The notes under the pieces were generated by a model, which saw nothing but the letters and a program-made list of their open reading frames with translations, searched no databases and was not told where the DNA came from. This document shows, one piece after another, positions 1 through 7,994 of a DNA stretch of 28,640 bases (the first letter of the stretch is position 1; each line of letters starts with the position of its first letter). The position numbers and the translations under genes are program-made. Origin of the DNA: an uncultured Myxococcales bacterium (GTDB lineage: Bacteria > Myxococcota_A > Polyangia > Polyangiales > Polyangiaceae); the NCBI GenBank assembly GCA_937998045.1, contig CALKVG010000290.1:1-28640 (forward strand), read 5' to 3'.

Positions 1-138
1 CGCCACCGCGCGGCCTTCCGCTTCGTCAACGAACATCCTCGGGGTCTGGCGATCGTCGTCTCCCACGACGGCGGGGTCAGCTTCGTCGCGAGCCGACACA
101 ACGAGGTCGTCGTCTGGGAACAATCCGTGAGCCCGTGA
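1..138 (+). CDS. C-terminal end of an unidentified protein (possible DACNV/DisA_N-like sensor domain)
   Basis: The window opens inside a plus-strand reading frame that runs 45 codons to a TGA at 136-138. The visible tail reads GLAIVVSHDGGVSFVASR and ends EVVVWEQSVSP. It alternates hydrophobic strands with a short SHDGG turn. This resembles the C-terminal strands of DisA_N-like sensor domains (the DACNV type), which often end with a similar V-S-x-D-G-x-V core, but 45 residues are too few for a firm call. The start and most of the protein lie outside the window. About 125 bases separate it from the next plus-strand gene, and a small GCTAC/GTAGC hairpin sits just after the stop. Confidence 0.5.
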   Translation, partial: RHRAAFRFVNEHPRGLAIVVSHDGGVSFVASRHNEVVVWEQSVSP

Positions 139-262
139 CGCTCCCCGCGAGCTACGACTCTGTAGCGGCGGAAATGATCGTGCACACACGCCGCGCTGAG
201 CGTGCTCGGTGGCGTGGCGGATCGGCTGGACGTTCGGGCCCGCGGTCACCATCGAGTCGCAC

Positions 263-1831
263 ATGGTGCGATCGATCTTTGGACGTATGACGTGGCGGAC
301 TTGGGTGGGCTCCGCGGCGAGCGCCGCGCTCGTGGGGTGCGGAGGCGGGGGCAGCGGGCACGGATCGGCGCCGACGTCCTCGGCGAACGGCGACGGCGGC
401 GCGGCGTCAGACGCGACTGCCACCGGTATCGGCGGCGAAGACGGCGGCGGTGACGCAGGCGCCTTCGGCGACGGCGGCGTGAGCTGCATTGACGGGGGCG
501 CCGGGCCGAAGGGGACGCAGCTCGTGAAGTCGGCGACCGCATCGATTCTCGGCATCACCGACGACGACGAAGTGGTCTATGTCGACACGGCGTCGCAGGC
601 GCTCTCCGCTGTCCCCGCCGTGGGCGGCGCGCCCGTGTCGATCGGGCGCACGGAGGGGGCGGCCGGCGTCGCGAGCAAGGCGGTCTTCAACTGGACGGGC
701 CTGAACCAGGACGGGACGGTCGCCAGCGCATTGCAGGTGTGGACCGCCGCACGCGGGGTCCATCCCCTCGCGGGAGCATCGCTCGCGGGCGCCGCCGATT
801 CGAGCGCCGACGGCACCAAGGTCGTGTACTTCGACGACGCGAGCGCTTCTACGGCCGACCTCTACGTCGCAGGCACCGACGGCTCGGGCAAGACCAGGCT
901 CGCGAGCGGCATCTACTGGACGCCGGGGTGCATTCCCCAGGTCTCGTTCCTCGGAAACAGCGTGATTCTCGGTTACTGCACGGCGGCGCCGAGCGGGACG
1001 GGGATCCCCGTGGGGACGCTCGCCCTCTACGTCGGCGCGAGCGGAAGCGGGACGACGCTCTCGGCCGCGGCGTCGATGTCGTTCCAGACGGACGCCACGA
1101 AGATCCTCTACAACACGTCCGGAGGGCTCATGCTGGCCGACGCGACGACCGGCGCAACGACGCTCGTCGACCCGACCGGCGGCCCGTCCTCGATATTCAC
1201 GCATGACGGGCAGGGGGCCATTTACGTGACGACGGACGGCGCCATCAAGCGCTATCCCATGGCGTCGCCGAACCAGCCGAGCGTCGTCGCGTCGGGCGGT
1301 TTCCAGAGCGTGGCGTCGCTGTCGCCGGACGACCGCTGGGTGCTCGCCTCCAAGACGATGGACCCGAACAGCGGCAACGCCGACATCTACGTCGCGTCGG
1401 CCGCGTCGCCCGCTCCTGCGGTCACGATCCTCGGCACTCCAACGGGCACATTCTACGGGAGCTCGTTCACCGCAGACTCGAGCCACGTCCTTTACGTCGA
1501 CAACGCCGCGAACGGCGCCGGCGACCTGCACGTCGTACCGACGTCCGGCGGACCCGGCGTGAAAGTCGCGTCGCGCATGTGGATAGGCTTCGCGACGACC
1601 GGCGCGCGCGTGGTCTACGAGGACGGCTTCGTTCCCAACGTGGGGCTCGACGCTCAGGGGATCGCCGATATCCGGGTCATCGACGTCTCGGCCGCGTCCC
1701 CCACGCCTACGCTCCTCGTCAATCAGGCCGACCCCGGCCTTTACTTCACCTCGGCGGGGAACCGCCTCGTCTACTCGCTGACGTTCTGCGCCGTGGGCAG
1801 CGAAGGCATCTGGGTCATGCCGACGCCATAG
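263..1831 (+). CDS. Secreted lipoprotein with TolB-like beta-propeller
   Basis: A predicted outer-membrane lipoprotein of about 522 residues. A basic N-region and a short hydrophobic stretch lead to the lipobox ALVGC (Cys about 26). A Gly/Asp/Ser-rich linker of about 50 residues follows ('DGG' repeats). The rest is a series of propeller-like repeats with the pattern 'S.DG..V.Y.D.......DLYV...DGSG..RLAS', for example SADGTKVVYFDD, SPDDRWVLAS and TADSSHVLYVD. This is the WD40-like/TolB-type pattern found in many myxobacterial surface lipoproteins. No catalytic residues are recognisable, so a binding or scaffold role is inferred. The ATG at 263 was chosen because it gives a good signal peptide; the ATG at 287 would serve equally, and a GTG at 209 would add residues with no signal character. 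The 3' end overlaps the convergent kinase gene by 17 bases. Confidence 0.8.
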   Translation: MVRSIFGRMTWRTWVGSAASAALVGCGGGGSGHGSAPTSSANGDGGAASDATATGIGGEDGGGDAGAFGDGGVSCIDGGAGPKGTQLVKSATASILGITDDDEVVYVDTASQALSAVPAVGGAPVSIGRTEGAAGVASKAVFNWTGLNQDGTVASALQVWTAARGVHPLAGASLAGAADSSADGTKVVYFDDASASTADLYVAGTDGSGKTRLASGIYWTPGCIPQVSFLGNSVILGYCTAAPSGTGIPVGTLALYVGASGSGTTLSAAASMSFQTDATKILYNTSGGLMLADATTGATTLVDPTGGPSSIFTHDGQGAIYVTTDGAIKRYPMASPNQPSVVASGGFQSVASLSPDDRWVLASKTMDPNSGNADIYVASAASPAPAVTILGTPTGTFYGSSFTADSSHVLYVDNAANGAGDLHVVPTSGGPGVKVASRMWIGFATTGARVVYEDGFVPNVGLDAQGIADIRVIDVSAASPTPTLLVNQADPGLYFTSAGNRLVYSLTFCAVGSEGIWVMPTP

Positions 1832-3257
1832 GTCCGGTGGGGCCGCGCAAACGGATGCGGAACGTGGAACCCTTGCCGGGCTCGCTTTCGACCTCCAGAC
1901 GACCGCCATGAGCGCGTACGATCTTGCGCGCGACGGAGAGCCCGAGACCGACGCCCGGGACGAGCTCGCGCGACGGGCCCGTGCGCCGAAAAGGCTCGAA
2001 GATGCGTTCGCGGTCTTCGGTGGCGATGCCGATCCCCTCGTCGGCCACTTCGACGATCGCTTCGTCGTCCTGCACCGCGGCGGCGACCGTGACGCGGCCC
2101 CCGTTGGGCGAATACTTGATCGCGTTACTGACGAGATTGTTGAGCACCTGCTCGATTCGTGCAGGGTCGCACCGGACGACCATGGGCTCCGCCGGTACGT
2201 CCACGGTGAACTCGTGCGCCGTCGTCGAGGGCCGAAACAACTCCACGGCGTTATCGACGAGCGTCCGCAAGTCCGATGTCTCGAGTATGAGCTCGAGGCG
2301 ACCGGCTTCGATCCTCGTCGCGTCGAGCAGGTCCCCCACCATGCGATCGAGCCGTTCGGCCTGACGCGAGACCATCTGCAGCGTGCGTGCGACTCTCTCG
2401 GGGTCGGGTGGCTGCGTGCCGCGCCCGAGAGAATCGATCGCGAAGCGGACCGCCGACAGCGGGTTTCGGAGATCGTGGGCGACGCCGGAGAGAAACGCGA
2501 GCCGATCCTGGTCGTGCGCGACCAGGCGGTCGGCGAGGCCGTTGAACGTGGTCGCCATCTGGCGCAGCTCCAGCGCACCGCGCGGCTCCGTGCGCGCGGT
2601 GGGCTCGCCAGCGGCGAAACGGACCATGGCGCCCGTAAGCGAAAGGATGGGCCTCTCGACCAGCACTGCCGTCCCTACGACGACCGCGACGAATCCCCAG
2701 ATGAGCAAGGCCGCGGCGCACACGCCGAGCACGCGGGCCGCGGCGGCCCAGCGCTGAGCAGACTCCTTCGCCGCTCGGGCCCACGCGTCGTCCGCGTCCA
2801 CGAGCCGTTGAAGATCGGCGAACACGGACTCGAGCGGCGGCGTCGATCGGTCGAGAACCGCCCCCAGCGCTAGCCCTTCCGCATCGAGCTGCGTGCGCAG
2901 ATCGATGTATTCGCTCGCCTTCCGCACGAGGTTGTCGAGCGATACCGCCCGCTGCGCCGTGCCGAGCCGAACCGTGTCGGCGAGCGCCGAGCGGAGGTCC
3001 GACTCGGCCCTCGCACGCTCCGCCAACGCCGCCGGTGACCGCTCGGAAGCGGCCACATCGCTCTGCCGCGCGTACCACAGGAGCGCGACTTTCGTCCGGA
3101 GCGACGCGCGCATCTGCGCGTCGGCGACGCCCACGGCGGTCATCTCGCGGCTCAGAACCGAGGTCAGAACGATGAGCGCCAGCGAAGCGACCAAGGCGAC
3201 GAGCAGGAGCGTTGCGCTGAGCGCGACCATCGACCTGCGGAGGTTTGGGGCCCGCAT
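1815..3257 (-). CDS. Membrane-bound sensor histidine kinase (HAMP-HisKA-HATPase)
   Basis: A 480-residue two-component sensor kinase. TM1 is about residues 10-34. A helical extracytoplasmic region (about 40-170) resembles a four-helix-bundle sensor. TM2 is about 176-200, followed by a HAMP linker. The HisKA H-box AHDLRNPLS places the phosphorylated histidine at about 261. The HATPase has an N-box (NNLVSNAIKYS, 373-383), a G1 box DEGIGI (406-411) and a G2 box GVGLGLS (435-441), so it looks fully active. The ATG at 3257 is preferred because GGAG lies 7 bases upstream; an in-frame GTG at 3299 would add 14 residues without membrane character. No response regulator gene lies nearby, so the partner is elsewhere. 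The signal is unknown. The start is divergent from the DUF1440 gene and may share its promoter region. Confidence 0.92.
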   Translation of the reverse strand: MRAPNLRRSMVALSATLLLVALVASLALIVLTSVLSREMTAVGVADAQMRASLRTKVALLWYARQSDVAASERSPAALAERARAESDLRSALADTVRLGTAQRAVSLDNLVRKASEYIDLRTQLDAEGLALGAVLDRSTPPLESVFADLQRLVDADDAWARAAKESAQRWAAAARVLGVCAAALLIWGFVAVVVGTAVLVERPILSLTGAMVRFAAGEPTARTEPRGALELRQMATTFNGLADRLVAHDQDRLAFLSGVAHDLRNPLSAVRFAIDSLGRGTQPPDPERVARTLQMVSRQAERLDRMVGDLLDATRIEAGRLELILETSDLRTLVDNAVELFRPSTTAHEFTVDVPAEPMVVRCDPARIEQVLNNLVSNAIKYSPNGGRVTVAAAVQDDEAIVEVADEGIGIATEDRERIFEPFRRTGPSRELVPGVGLGLSVARKIVRAHGGRLEVESEPGKGSTFRIRLRGPTGPMASA

Positions 3258-3343
3258 CGCGCGTCTCCAACCGCTCGGCCCTCGTTCCAATTCCCCCACT
3301 CAGCCGGTTCGACCGGGGCGCGCTCTTTGCGACCCCACGGCGG

Positions 3344-3859
3344 ATGCGAGTCCGTCGGCGGAGGGCCTCGGCCCTCATGGGAACCCTGGCCGGCGCCTTG
3401 GCCGGGGTTGTCGGTGCGTGGGCCATGGACGTTTACTGGTCCGCCATCGCACGGCTGAAGGAGAGGAGTTCCGCGCAGACCGAGCCGCTGTCCGACGACG
3501 ATGCGACCGTCCGGGCCGCGTCCGCCGTCTCCCGGAAGATCCTCGGCCGTGGCCTCACCAAAGACGAAAAGGAAGTCGCAGGGCCGGCCGTCCACTTCGC
3601 GATGGGAGCGCTGAGCGGCGGCCTTTACGGGCTCCTGGCGGAGCTCGTCCCTCGGCTGCGCCGCGACCGCGGCCTGGCCTTGGGGTCGGCGCTATGGCTC
3701 GCCGCCGATGAAATGGCTGTCCCGCTGTTGCGGCTCTCCAAGAGCCCCGCGCACTATCCGCTCAGCTCCCATGCGGAGGCTTTCGGCGCTCACATCACCT
3801 ACGGCGTGACGACGGACCTCGTTCGGCGAGTCATCCGTGCGAATCTCGCCGTACGCTAG
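3344..3859 (+). CDS. DUF1440/YagU-like small membrane protein
   Basis: A 171-residue protein with a basic N-terminus (MRVRRRR) followed by a Gly/Ala-rich membrane segment that includes GTLAGALAGVVGAWAMD. A central cytosolic stretch contains the acidic LSDDDATV. Two more hydrophobic segments follow around HFAMGALSGGLYGLLAEL and GLALGSALWLAADEMAVPLL, then a C-terminal HITYGVTTDLVRR. The 'G...G.LYG..AE' plus 'H..YG..T' arrangement fits the DUF1440 family (E. coli YagU is a member, linked to acid tolerance). Function here is unproven. The ATG at 3344 was chosen over 3377 because it keeps the positive N-terminus; neither has a convincing ribosome-binding site. It is divergent from the kinase and convergent with the OmpA-type gene. 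Confidence 0.7.
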   Translation: MRVRRRRASALMGTLAGALAGVVGAWAMDVYWSAIARLKERSSAQTEPLSDDDATVRAASAVSRKILGRGLTKDEKEVAGPAVHFAMGALSGGLYGLLAELVPRLRRDRGLALGSALWLAADEMAVPLLRLSKSPAHYPLSSHAEAFGAHITYGVTTDLVRRVIRANLAVR

Positions 3860-3871
3860 ACCAGCCGCTTG

Positions 3872-3922
3872 CTCACGGCTGGGATGAAGATCTCGACCTC
3901 ACGGCTGGATGAGGATCTCGAC
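3872..3922. repeat. Tandem duplication of the 3' end of the OmpA-type gene
   Basis: Two adjacent copies of a 25-26 base unit, 3872-3897 and 3898-3922. They differ by one substitution (A/G) and one missing G. Copy 2 holds the last codons and the stop of the minus-strand OmpA-type gene; copy 1 lies just past the stop. The duplication therefore repeats the gene's own tail in the intergenic space. Confidence 0.85.
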
Positions 3923-4549
3923 GCGCCGATTGAGTGCTCTCCCGCGCTCGGTGTCCTCGGCGGCCACTGGATTGAGAGACCCCAGGCCTCGCGTCGAGAT
4001 CCGCTCCCGCGGAACGCCACTGTGCACGAGGTAGTCGGCGACGGCGTCCGCGCGCCGCTGCGAGATGCTGACGTTCGCCGACTCCGATCCCGTATCGTCC
4101 GAGTACCCCTCGATTACCACGCCCCGGCCGCGATCACGGATGGCGCGGCTCACCTCGTCGAGCCTGGCCCGCGCGTCGCCTGAAAGGTCTGCGCTACCGG
4201 CGGCGAAGAGCACGGCCCTCTCCGGTTGTCGTTCGCTCACTCCCGCCCTCCGCTGCCAGCGAGGGCTCGCCTGCCTCTCCGCCTCTGCCGCTCGCTCGTT
4301 GGCCACTTGAGCGCGGCGCTCCGCCTCACGCTGTGCGTCCGCCGCACGCTGTGCATCCGCTTGCGCTTGCGCCGCTTCCTGGCGTGCCTTGTATGCCTCG
4401 GCCCGAGCCTCGCGCGCCTCCTCACGCTCCTCGTCCGCACGGGCTTCCGCGCGCTGGGCCGCGGTGTACTTGGAATTCGCTGCGCAGGCGGCGGTGGTCG
4501 ATACCGCGATCCCGATGGCCGCAAGGCGGGTGACCTGGACGAGCTTCAT
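3899..4549 (-). CDS. OmpA/Pal-type peptidoglycan-binding lipoprotein with coiled coil
   Basis: A 216-residue outer-membrane lipoprotein predicted to anchor the envelope to peptidoglycan. The signal peptide ends in lipobox TTAAC (Cys 22). Residues about 30-95 form a highly charged Ala/Glu/Arg/Gln coiled coil that would span the periplasm. Residues about 110-216 are an OmpA C-terminal domain: VLFAAGSADLSGDARARLD, the EGYSDDTGS loop, SISQRRADAVADYLV, RISTRGLGS and the final NRRVEILI. These are the usual peptidoglycan-contact motifs. The start at 4549 is set by a strong AAGGAGG seven bases from the ATG; an upstream in-frame start would add residues that spoil the signal peptide. It is convergent with the DUF1440 gene, and the 3' end is tandemly duplicated. 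Confidence 0.92.
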   Translation of the reverse strand: MKLVQVTRLAAIGIAVSTTAACAANSKYTAAQRAEARADEEREEAREARAEAYKARQEAAQAQADAQRAADAQREAERRAQVANERAAEAERQASPRWQRRAGVSERQPERAVLFAAGSADLSGDARARLDEVSRAIRDRGRGVVIEGYSDDTGSESANVSISQRRADAVADYLVHSGVPRERISTRGLGSLNPVAAEDTERGRALNRRVEILIQP

Positions 4550-4553
4550 GGCG

Positions 4554-4560
4554 TCCTCCT
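4554..4560 (-). promoter_or_regulatory. Strong ribosome-binding site of the OmpA-type gene
   Basis: On the minus strand an AGGAGG core sits 5-6 bases before the ATG at 4549. It fixes the start and rules out the longer in-frame reading. Confidence 0.75.
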
Positions 4561-4670
4561 TCGTGGATGTGTCGGGCCGCGACGCCGTGCGCGGCGTGGC
4601 GGCGACGTACTCCGAGTAGAAGGCCAAGGCCGTGCCGGGCTGGCTCGACCGTCGGCTGATGCGATCGATG

Positions 4671-4690
4671 CGACCGACGCTGGTCGGTCG
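4671..4690. promoter_or_regulatory. Perfect 8-bp hairpin in the divergent intergenic region
   Basis: CGACCGAC, a four-base loop (GCTG), then GTCGGTCG. It lies about 120 bases upstream of the OmpA-type start, in a roughly 300-base gene-free stretch (4550-4847) that also holds a GGTCA-N9-TGACC inverted repeat (4745-4763). It could be an operator, an attenuator or a terminator of unannotated transcription. No T-tract follows, so a simple terminator is unlikely. Confidence 0.45.
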
Positions 4691-4847
4691 AATTTCCTGA
4701 TCGCCCGGACAACCCCCCGCGACTCAGAAGATCGCGATCTCGCAGGTCATTTGTATGGTGACCAATTCAATGGCGCCCTAATCGGCGTCGCGAGGGCGCG
4801 CGCGGCCATGGCCGGAGCGCCCGAAAACTCCAACCGCCGGAGGTCGT

Positions 4848-5866
4848 ATGATGAACCCGCACAGGTGGGCAGCATGGGCAATCCTCGCCGCGTACGTCGT
4901 GATCGCAGCTTGCAGTGCCCCTGGCGCGGAAAGGACGCAAACGCAGGGAGCTTCCGCCTTGCCGTGACCGCCGGCGGAGCCATTCCCGGCGGTCTTCCGC
5001 AGCGCCTCCTGGTCGGACTCGACGAGAGCCCCGGGGAGACGTGGATGACCCGGAGCGGCGTGCCCTGGGACGTGCGCTACACGTATTTCACCAGGGCTGG
5101 GTGTAGAACTGGGGCTGGGACAAGACGTGCGGCGGGAGCTGGGGCCTGAACTATCTCAAAGAGAGCGGCTCGGAGGGGTACCTGCCGCGCGTCGCTTATT
5201 ACGTGATGAACGGCGAACCGGGGGCGGCGAGAGCCAGTTTCTTACCAAAGTGCAGACGGCCGCCACGATGGCCGACTACTTCGCCGACTTCAAAGTGATG
5301 ATGCAAGTGGCAAGGCAATACGGGAAACCCGTTGTTACGCGGCGTGGCTGCAGCTGTGGAACCAGAAAGCGGGAAAGCGATGGGTGCTCTGGCAGATTCC
5401 GCTCGGCAACTCGAACCACCTCGACGTTTGCAATAGTGGCGGTAAGGCTCGGGACGGCGTCGTCGGTCTGCTCTTTGGCCCCGGAGCGGGATGCCAGAGC
5501 TCCTATCAGAACGACACGTACTCGGACGGGCAGCTCTTCATGAAGAGCCGTGCGAATGATCGACGGAGTCGCCGCTTCCGCCGCCCGAGCGTTCAGCGGG
5601 GCCCAGTCCTTGGCGGTCGGCGTGAGCGGATCGGGCACGCAGCAGGTATTCGTCCAGGCGCCGGCGGTGCCCGCGGGCGCCACGGTCACGTTCCACGTGT
5701 GGGTGCCCTCGGGCAGCGGCCTTCGTGGATCCAGCCGTACGCTCAACAAGGCTACTCGGGCGGATGGTGTGGACCGGAAATTGGCAATCGATCTCCAATC
5801 TGAAGACCGACGCGTGGAACGCCCTGTCGGTGACCGTCCCCGCGAGTGCGGCGACGCCGCTGCGTC
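4848..5866 (+). pseudogene. Decayed secreted lipoprotein / carbohydrate-active protein gene
   Basis: The 5' end is intact: GGAGG at 4839-4843, ATGs at 4848 and 4851, and a signal peptide with lipobox VIAAC. A stop follows at 4965-4967. Homology then continues in changing frames: LPQRLLVGLDESPGETWM to WDVRYTYFT (frame 2), GWV-stop-NWGWD (in-frame TAG at 5104), SWGLNYLKE to YYVMNGE (frame 1), GGGESQFLTKVQTAATMADYF to GKPVV (frame 0), WLQLWNQKAGKRWVLWQIPLG to YSDGQLFMKS (frame 2), a C-terminal binding-type module VGVSGSGTQQVFVQAP (frame 0), then frames 2 and 1. From memory, myxobacterial homologues have a long segment between GKPVV and the WNQKAGKRW block that is missing here. The tail stops where the methyltransferase gene ends on the other strand. 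Function of the family is not known to me; a glycoside-hydrolase-like role with a carbohydrate-binding tail is a guess. Confidence 0.85.
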
Positions 5867-6686
5867 AAACTTTCCGTCCACGCGCGATGTTCACGGACAG
5901 CTCGATCGATTGGGGCCCCGAGCCGAATCGACGCTCGAGATCGCGAACGATCGCCTCGGAAGCGCGAGACCAGCGCTCCTGGTTCATCGCGTCGCGCAAC
6001 GCGACGATGGGCGCTCCCGTGCGGCTCGCGGTCCCCCACGCGACCGCGATCGAGGGGAACGCCAACGAACGCACGACCGTCTTGGTCTCGAGTTCTCCGA
6101 GTCCCGCCGCGGCCATCTCGCGAACGAGCTCCGCCGGCTCGGCGAGCGGAAAATCGAAGTCCAGGTCCAGCTCGGGCAGAGCGCGCTGAACGATGGCCCG
6201 GATGTCGGCGAACGCCGGCTCGTTCCTCCACGACCCGGGCGTACCGACCACGGCGCGCCCGCCTCGCCGCAGGACGCGATGGATCTCGCGGAATGCGGCC
6301 GACCGATCTGCGATGAGGTTCAACGCGAACATCGAGACCGCGACGTCGAACGCGCCCTCTTCGTAGGGTAGAGCCGTGGCGTCGCCGACTCGTGCGTCGA
6401 TCTCCGCGACCCCCTGCCGCTCGAACCGAGCGCGCAGCTCGGCGATCATCTGCGGCGAGAAGTCGATCGCAGAGACGCGCGCTCCTGCCTGTGCCGCAGC
6501 CAGCGCGACGGTGCCCGGTCCCGTCGCCACGTCGAGCAGGCGTTCTCCCGAGCGAACGCGCGCGAAAGCGAGCGCGTCGCCGGCGAACGACGAAAAGGTC
6601 GGGGCGATCTCGGCCGCGTAGGCGTTTGCCACGAGGTTCCACGTTCGCGGGACGAGCACCGATTGAGGGAGCATGCGACCGAACAT
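5865..6686 (-). CDS. Class I SAM-dependent methyltransferase (UbiE/Methyltransf_11 type)
   Basis: A 273-residue Rossmann-fold methyltransferase. Motif I is LLDVATGPGT (residues about 50-59), the acidic residue ending strand 2 is in AIDFSP (D75), motif II is VGDATALPY (100-108), and AFDVAVSMFALNLI is the motif 4 region, followed by the REIHRVLRRGGRAVV block typical of the UbiE/BioC branch. The substrate cannot be predicted. The start is either the ATG at 6686 or the one at 6674; neither has a clear ribosome-binding site, and upstream in-frame residues look non-coding. It lies 50 bases downstream of the YdeI-like gene and is probably cotranscribed. Its stop abuts the broken tail of the plus-strand pseudogene, suggesting a deletion or insertion junction at its 3' end. 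Confidence 0.88.
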   Translation of the reverse strand: MFGRMLPQSVLVPRTWNLVANAYAAEIAPTFSSFAGDALAFARVRSGERLLDVATGPGTVALAAAQAGARVSAIDFSPQMIAELRARFERQGVAEIDARVGDATALPYEEGAFDVAVSMFALNLIADRSAAFREIHRVLRRGGRAVVGTPGSWRNEPAFADIRAIVQRALPELDLDFDFPLAEPAELVREMAAAGLGELETKTVVRSLAFPSIAVAWGTASRTGAPIVALRDAMNQERWSRASEAIVRDLERRFGSGPQSIELSVNIARGRKV

Positions 6687-6735
6687 GCGGCGCCGGCGGT
6701 CGCAGCGCAATCCGCGCCGCGGCCTCCAGGTGCGT

Positions 6736-7239
6736 TCACCTCTGGCGGGCCTCGCGGTCGAGGCGCCTTTCGCGCTCCGCAAGCGCCCGCTCGACGACGC
6801 GCGCGACGTACTTACGGCGGGTCTCCTCGCGCTTGGCCTTCTCGACGTACGCGACGAGCTCGCGCTGCATGGCCGGGCCCATCCCGCGGAACGCGTCGAG
6901 GGCGTCCATCTCGCGCAGCGCATCGGCCAGGTCCGGCGGCGGCTGCGTCCCCGCGGGGTCGAGGTCGCGCCAGATCGCGATCCTCACGCGGTCGCCCTCC
7001 TTCGCATCCACCTCGCGTCGCGACTCCCCGTGGACGTGCAGTCGGTGTCCCCCGCCCGCGCGCGGCGTGATCGTCGTCTTGCGCGGCGTCGACGCGCCCA
7101 CGGTGAAGACGACGGGGATCTTCCCTGCCGCCCCCAGCGCACGGCTCACGCGTTCCGGTACGTCGACCGTGTAGAGAAGCCACGTACGGCCGATCGTGGC
7201 CACGAACTTGAACGTCGGCCCTGGCTTTGCACGGCTCAT
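6736..7239 (-). CDS. DUF1905 / YdeI-OmdA family protein
   Basis: A 167-residue soluble protein. The N-terminal half (FKFVATIGRTWLLYTVDVPERV through GKIPVVFTVGASTPRKTTITP to GGGHRLHVHGESRREV) matches the small beta-barrel DUF1905 domain. The C-terminal half (DLADALREMDALDAFRGMGPAMQRELVAYVEKAKREETRRKYVARVVERAL) matches the helical 'bacteriocin-protection, YdeI/OmpD-associated' domain with its usual W/F-x-x-M-x-P/G...E...I..AK...TR..RI pattern. The biochemical role of this family is poorly defined. Start is the ATG at 7239. It probably heads a two-gene operon with the methyltransferase and is divergent from the cytochrome-like lipoprotein, with about 120 bases between. Confidence 0.8.
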   Translation of the reverse strand: MSRAKPGPTFKFVATIGRTWLLYTVDVPERVSRALGAAGKIPVVFTVGASTPRKTTITPRAGGGHRLHVHGESRREVDAKEGDRVRIAIWRDLDPAGTQPPPDLADALREMDALDAFRGMGPAMQRELVAYVEKAKREETRRKYVARVVERALAERERRLDREARQR

Positions 7240-7361
7240 CGAGTCATTATCGGGAACAGCGTAGCCGGCGCCCGCCGGTCAGGGCCACCCGGGCAACCGG
7301 GAAGGGCACGTGATCGACGATGCCATGTTTCCCCACTGACATAGGGAAGCTCCGAAACAAG

Positions 7362-7994
7362 ATGCGTTACCACCCCTCGCGAATCGCGCCCTCGCTGTCA
7401 CCGAGAACGCCGGCCGCCTTTTTGGCACGCTGGACGCTGCCCCTCGCTCTCCTGGGCACCCTTGCCTCCATGGTAGGTTGCCCGGGTACCCTCGAAGATC
7501 CCGCCCGCTTCATCGACCTCGACGGCGGCAACACCGGCCCGTCCTCGAGCGGCGCGGGCTCGGGTGGATCCAGCGGATCGTCCAGCAACAACTGCCCGGA
7601 CGTCCCGACCGCCGTGTTCGAGACAAACTGCACCACCGCGGGCTGTCATACCTCCGCGACGAAGGTGCAAGGGCTCGACTTGCAGTCGCCCGGCGTCGCG
7701 CAGCGCCTCGTCGGTGTGATGGCCACCGAGGGACAGGGACTGCTCATCGACCCGTCCTCGCCGTCTAGCAGCGTCGTGTACACGAAGTTGACGGCGATGC
7801 CTCCCTTCGGCGCGCGCATGCCGCTCGGCAGCATGCTCGATGACGCAACGGTCGCCTGCGTGCTAGCCTGGATCACGCAGACAGTCAGTTCCAGTGCGGG
7901 CGGTTCCGACGGAGGCGCTGCAGACGGCGCCGGGACATCCCAAGGGGATGATTCAGGTGGGGACGACGGTCCTTCTCAGGAGACCGGGGACTAG
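7362..7994 (+). CDS. Lipoprotein with cytochrome-c-like domain (CX4CH)
   Basis: A 210-residue predicted lipoprotein. A signal peptide ends at lipobox SMVGC (Cys 40), followed by a Gly/Ser linker (60-76). The domain that follows has VFETNCTTAGCHTS (90-98), RMPLGSML (152-159) with a possible axial Met, and a final ACVLAWI helix. The layout C...CH...MP..RMPLG...C...WI is that of small c-type cytochrome domains common in myxobacterial lipoproteins, but the heme motif is CX4CH, not CXXCH. Haem attachment is therefore uncertain. The tail is Gly/Asp/Ser rich. Start at 7362 is preferred for signal-peptide quality; an in-frame ATG at 7320 is possible. It overlaps the next gene by 47 bases. Confidence 0.78.
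   Translation: MRYHPSRIAPSLSPRTPAAFLARWTLPLALLGTLASMVGCPGTLEDPARFIDLDGGNTGPSSSGAGSGGSSGSSSNNCPDVPTAVFETNCTTAGCHTSATKVQGLDLQSPGVAQRLVGVMATEGQGLLIDPSSPSSSVVYTKLTAMPPFGARMPLGSMLDDATVACVLAWITQTVSSSAGGSDGGAADGAGTSQGDDSGGDDGPSQETGD

Noticed and set aside
407..1814. Long minus-strand open frame opposite the propeller lipoprotein
   Set aside because: Arg-rich, repetitive composition typical of antisense frames in GC-rich DNA; the plus strand has a clear signal peptide and domain.
7258..7320. Palindrome-like GC-rich pieces upstream of the cytochrome-like lipoprotein
   Set aside because: Short and imperfect, as expected by chance at this base composition.
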